Shown here piece after piece: positions 61,850-64,000 of a stretch of 64,000 bases of DNA; position 1 is the first letter of the stretch, and every line of letters starts with the position of its first letter. The position numbers and the translations under genes were made by a program. Origin of the DNA: Viridibacillus sp050278625 (GTDB taxonomy: Bacteria; Bacillota; Bacilli; Bacillales_A; Planococcaceae). Below the pieces are notes generated by a model. The model did not search any database, was not told the DNA's origin, and saw only the letters and a program-made list of their open reading frames with translations. The stretch is from NCBI RefSeq assembly GCF_050278625.1, contig NZ_JBNNTI010000008.1, positions 47,566-111,565 of the forward strand. The letters run 5' to 3'.

Positions 61850-63080
61850 GTTTTGGCTGTTAGTGAAGCAATTATACACACAAAAGATTAAAGCGAAGTC
61901 ATTTATTTTCTCTATTCTTTTATATATTGTAATCATTAGTTGTGTTATGTTCTGGTCAAATATTAAAGATGCACTGTTTGCAGAGGAGCCTTTGAAGGTT
62001 GCTTTGTTAAATGATACAGATGCAGATTTAAAAGCGCTATTTACTTCAAGTCCAGATATGGAATTTTCATTCCCAAAAGAAGATAGAGCTTCAGCTGAGA
62101 AAAAGGTTACAGAGGAAGAATTAGATGCTGCAATTTTTATTAAAGACGAGGGTGGATCGTTAGTAGCGGAAATTGCGACATTTACTCCGCTAACGTTTAA
62201 TGACCAACAAACGGTATCTTCTAGTATTCAATATGCAGGGAAGATTTATGAAGTACAGCAACTTAATTTATCAGCAGAGCAAGCGGATAAAATTTTGCAA
62301 TCTGAAACAAAGATTTCAATGAAAAATTTAAACGAAGATACAGCTGGTGGGAAAAGTGAGGAAGAGAAATCAGCTGGTATTGGAGCTTCATTTTTAGTAG
62401 GTATTATGATTTACTCATTTGTAATCTCATTCTTATCGATGATCACGACGGATGTTGCATCTGAGAAGGGGTCACGTGTTTTAGAAGTACTACTTGCAAG
62501 TATCAAACCGGTTACACATTTTTTAGCGAAACTAACGGGTACATTTTTCTTAGCATTAACGCAAATTGTTATTTTACTTGGGGCATTATCGCTGCTATTT
62601 ATCGTAGTGGATGGCGGTTCGAAATGGGATACTGTCATTAAAGTGGTAGGGGGATTGTCTGCAGGCTATGTTGGTTATGCGCTTGCGTTTTTATTATTAT
62701 CAATTATGTTGTTCCTAATTATGGGTGCTTTACTTGGTTCGCTTGTGTCTAAAGTAGAGGAATCAAGTCAAGCGATGATGCCAGCAATGATGCTTGGAAT
62801 GATTGGATTTTACGTTTTAATGTCTGGTCTGTATAGCCCAGATACAATTCTTATAAAAGTATTCTCTTATATTCCATTTACATCAGGAATGATTATGCCA
62901 CTGCGTATTGGGGCTACTGATATTGCAGCAACAGAACCGATGATCTCACTGGGTATACTTATTGTGACTGTAGTCTTATTATTCATGCTTAGTCTATCGT
63001 TCTATAAACGTAGCGTATTAACTTATAGCACGGGTGGTATTATCCAAAAGATCAAAACGGTTTTAAAAGTAACGACATGA
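61842..63080 (+). CDS. ABC-2 type permease (NatB-like)
   Basis: The 412-residue protein has one N-terminal membrane segment, an external domain (about 50-175) and five or six C-terminal segments, including SEKGSRVLEVLLASIKPVTH, a NatB/ABC-2 hallmark. The ATG at 61842 follows AGGTAGGTGG. Forms an exporter with the gene upstream; substrate could be Na+ or a toxic compound but cannot be told. Confidence 0.9.
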   Translation: MSKFWLLVKQLYTQKIKAKSFIFSILLYIVIISCVMFWSNIKDALFAEEPLKVALLNDTDADLKALFTSSPDMEFSFPKEDRASAEKKVTEEELDAAIFIKDEGGSLVAEIATFTPLTFNDQQTVSSSIQYAGKIYEVQQLNLSAEQADKILQSETKISMKNLNEDTAGGKSEEEKSAGIGASFLVGIMIYSFVISFLSMITTDVASEKGSRVLEVLLASIKPVTHFLAKLTGTFFLALTQIVILLGALSLLFIVVDGGSKWDTVIKVVGGLSAGYVGYALAFLLLSIMLFLIMGALLGSLVSKVEESSQAMMPAMMLGMIGFYVLMSGLYSPDTILIKVFSYIPFTSGMIMPLRIGATDIAATEPMISLGILIVTVVLLFMLSLSFYKRSVLTYSTGGIIQKIKTVLKVTT

Positions 63081-63128
63081 TAAAGTGTTTATGTGTTTAG
63101 ATAGTATATAAGCAATAATATAAAAGAG

Positions 63129-63166
63129 GCCCCCTTACTTTAATTACTAAAGCAAGGGGGCTTTGT
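63129..63166. terminator. Bidirectional terminator between permease and kinase genes
   Basis: GCCCCCTT (63129-63136) pairs with AAGGGGGC (63154-63161), with TTTG to the right and AAAAG to the left, between convergent genes. Confidence 0.8.
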
Positions 63167-63793
63167 TTAAATACATGCGTTATATATTATATCTGCATTT
63201 CTAGTGGGGTTTTCTATATCCAGGTAATGTTCTTCTCCTAACCAGTATCTTCTTTTATACTTTAAAAGTATTGCTTGTTTATCTCCAATATACGAATCAC
63301 GATTTAAAATTCTCTCATATCTTACTTCGCGAGGACAGTCTAAAAATATAATAAAGTCGTAAAACTCTCTCCATTCTTTTCTTTGTAGAAATACACCTTC
63401 TATAAGAATGATACTATCAGATGTTACAGAAATTTGTTTAGTTGTGATTGTATCAGTAGATTTATTATAGAAAGGTAAATTGATATCTTTTATACTATTT
63501 TTTAACACTTCGAATAATTTAGTTGCTAACAACTTAATGTCCCATTGTAAATAGTAATATTCATACCATTCCTCGTATCCGGTTTGGTATCTTTTATTTT
63601 TTTTTACAATATGATCATCAATATGTAAAATGACCAACTTATTATTGATATTTAATTCTTGCTCGATTTTTTTTACTAATGTGGTTTTACCTGCACCACT
63701 TAAACCATCTATTGCAACAATTAGAGGGCGGTCTTTATATGTGCGTGTAGAAAATTGAAGTAATAATTTTTCTGTTAGTGCTTTAATGGTCAT
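63167..63793 (-). CDS. P-loop kinase, uridine kinase-like
   Basis: The 208-residue protein has Walker A DGLSGAGKTTLVKK, the Asp pair LHIDDHIVKK, YYYLQWDIKLL and LIEGVFLQRKEW, the pattern of uridine kinase/phosphoribulokinase-like enzymes. The exact substrate is uncertain. AAAGGGGGTAA precedes the minus-strand ATG. It is the only gene here facing the ABC operon. Confidence 0.8.
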   Translation of the reverse strand: MTIKALTEKLLLQFSTRTYKDRPLIVAIDGLSGAGKTTLVKKIEQELNINNKLVILHIDDHIVKKNKRYQTGYEEWYEYYYLQWDIKLLATKLFEVLKNSIKDINLPFYNKSTDTITTKQISVTSDSIILIEGVFLQRKEWREFYDFIIFLDCPREVRYERILNRDSYIGDKQAILLKYKRRYWLGEEHYLDIENPTRNADIIYNACI

Positions 63794-63915
63794 CTTATTA
63801 CCCCCTTTTTTAAATACATGATAAATTCTGGATTTTTTACACCTGAATCAATTTCATAAATCGTATTTTTTTAGAGCACAGAGAACTCCCATAGTACAAA
63901 ATCCGTTTTTAAAAA

Positions 63916-64000
63916 TTAAGCTACGTTTGGTTGTTCACGTAAAACTTGGTTGATACGATCGACTGCTAGTTTGCTCGCGTTGTAAATCAGTGTAATCAAT
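63916..64000 (-). CDS. 3' end of an unidentified gene
   Basis: On the minus strand an open frame enters from beyond the window and reads LITLIYNASKLAVDRINQVL, then REQPNVA and a stop (63916-63918). Only 27 residues are seen, so the product is unknown. The 122 bases between it and the kinase gene hold no visible gene. Confidence 0.45.
   Translation of the reverse strand, partial: LITLIYNASKLAVDRINQVLREQPNVA

Noticed and set aside
1..64000. tRNA or rRNA genes
   Set aside because: No tRNA CCA-type ends, cloverleaf patterns or rRNA segments were recognised by eye.

Overview
The window is low-GC DNA from a spore-forming member of the Bacillales, most like Lysinibacillus, Solibacillus or a related Planococcaceae. 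This rests on gene order (folC-comC-spoIIB-maf-radC-mreBCD-minCD-spoIVFAB-rplU-prp-rpmA-spo0B-obg-pheBA, then niaR-safA, ruvAB-queA-tgt-yajC-yrbG-spoVB-comN-secDF-recJ-apt-relA-dtd-amidase-hisS-aspS-6S RNA...tcdA), on AGGAGG-type ribosome sites with many TTG and GTG starts, and on sporulation genes throughout. No database search was possible; family names come from motifs and synteny.

Layout. 1-2.4 kb: two tandem folC paralogues, the first cut by the window edge. 2.5-5.7 kb: a membrane diguanylate cyclase, then decayed remnants of a pilus-type cluster (PilO-like tail, VanW-like gene, second PilO-like tail) before intact comC. 6.5-12.6 kb: SpoIIB-like protein, a Maf homologue that has lost key catalytic residues, radC, mreBCD and minCD (cell shape and division). 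13-18.7 kb: spoIVFA/FB, the L21-Prp-L27 ribosomal block with its leader, spo0B, obg, pheB and pheA. 18.7-20.2 kb: a defective IS3-family (IS150-like) element inserted in the loop of the pheA terminator. 20.2-23.3 kb: niaR, a LysM spore-coat protein with large His-rich and Pro/Met-rich repeats, and an APH-fold kinase. 23.4-45.1 kb: conserved housekeeping genes, interrupted at 36.0-36.9 kb by a gene-free segment holding a decayed IS1182-like transposase, a dispersed palindromic repeat and a 38-bp palindrome. A T-box leader precedes hisS-aspS, and a 6S RNA follows aspS.

45.5-57.3 kb is an amino-sugar module lying between aspS/6S RNA and tcdA, genes that are close together in Bacillus subtilis. 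It has nagB; nagA-nagR-SIS protein-ptsH-ptsI; a GNAT acetyltransferase; and a lactose/chitobiose-type PTS (IIB-IIA-IIC) with a MupG-type (DUF871) phosphoglycosidase and a BadF-type kinase. NagR-like operators occur before nagA and, twice, before the PTS genes. The set looks like one regulon for importing and dismantling GlcNAc-containing disaccharides or muropeptides, with the general PTS proteins HPr and EI encoded inside it.

57.3-59 kb carries four copies of the same dispersed palindromic repeat in two pairs, each pair followed by a transposase 5' remnant. 59-63.1 kb has tcdA and a PadR-DUF2812-ABC exporter operon with repeated operator-like sites over its promoter. The window ends with a P-loop kinase and the 3' end of an unidentified gene, both on the minus strand.
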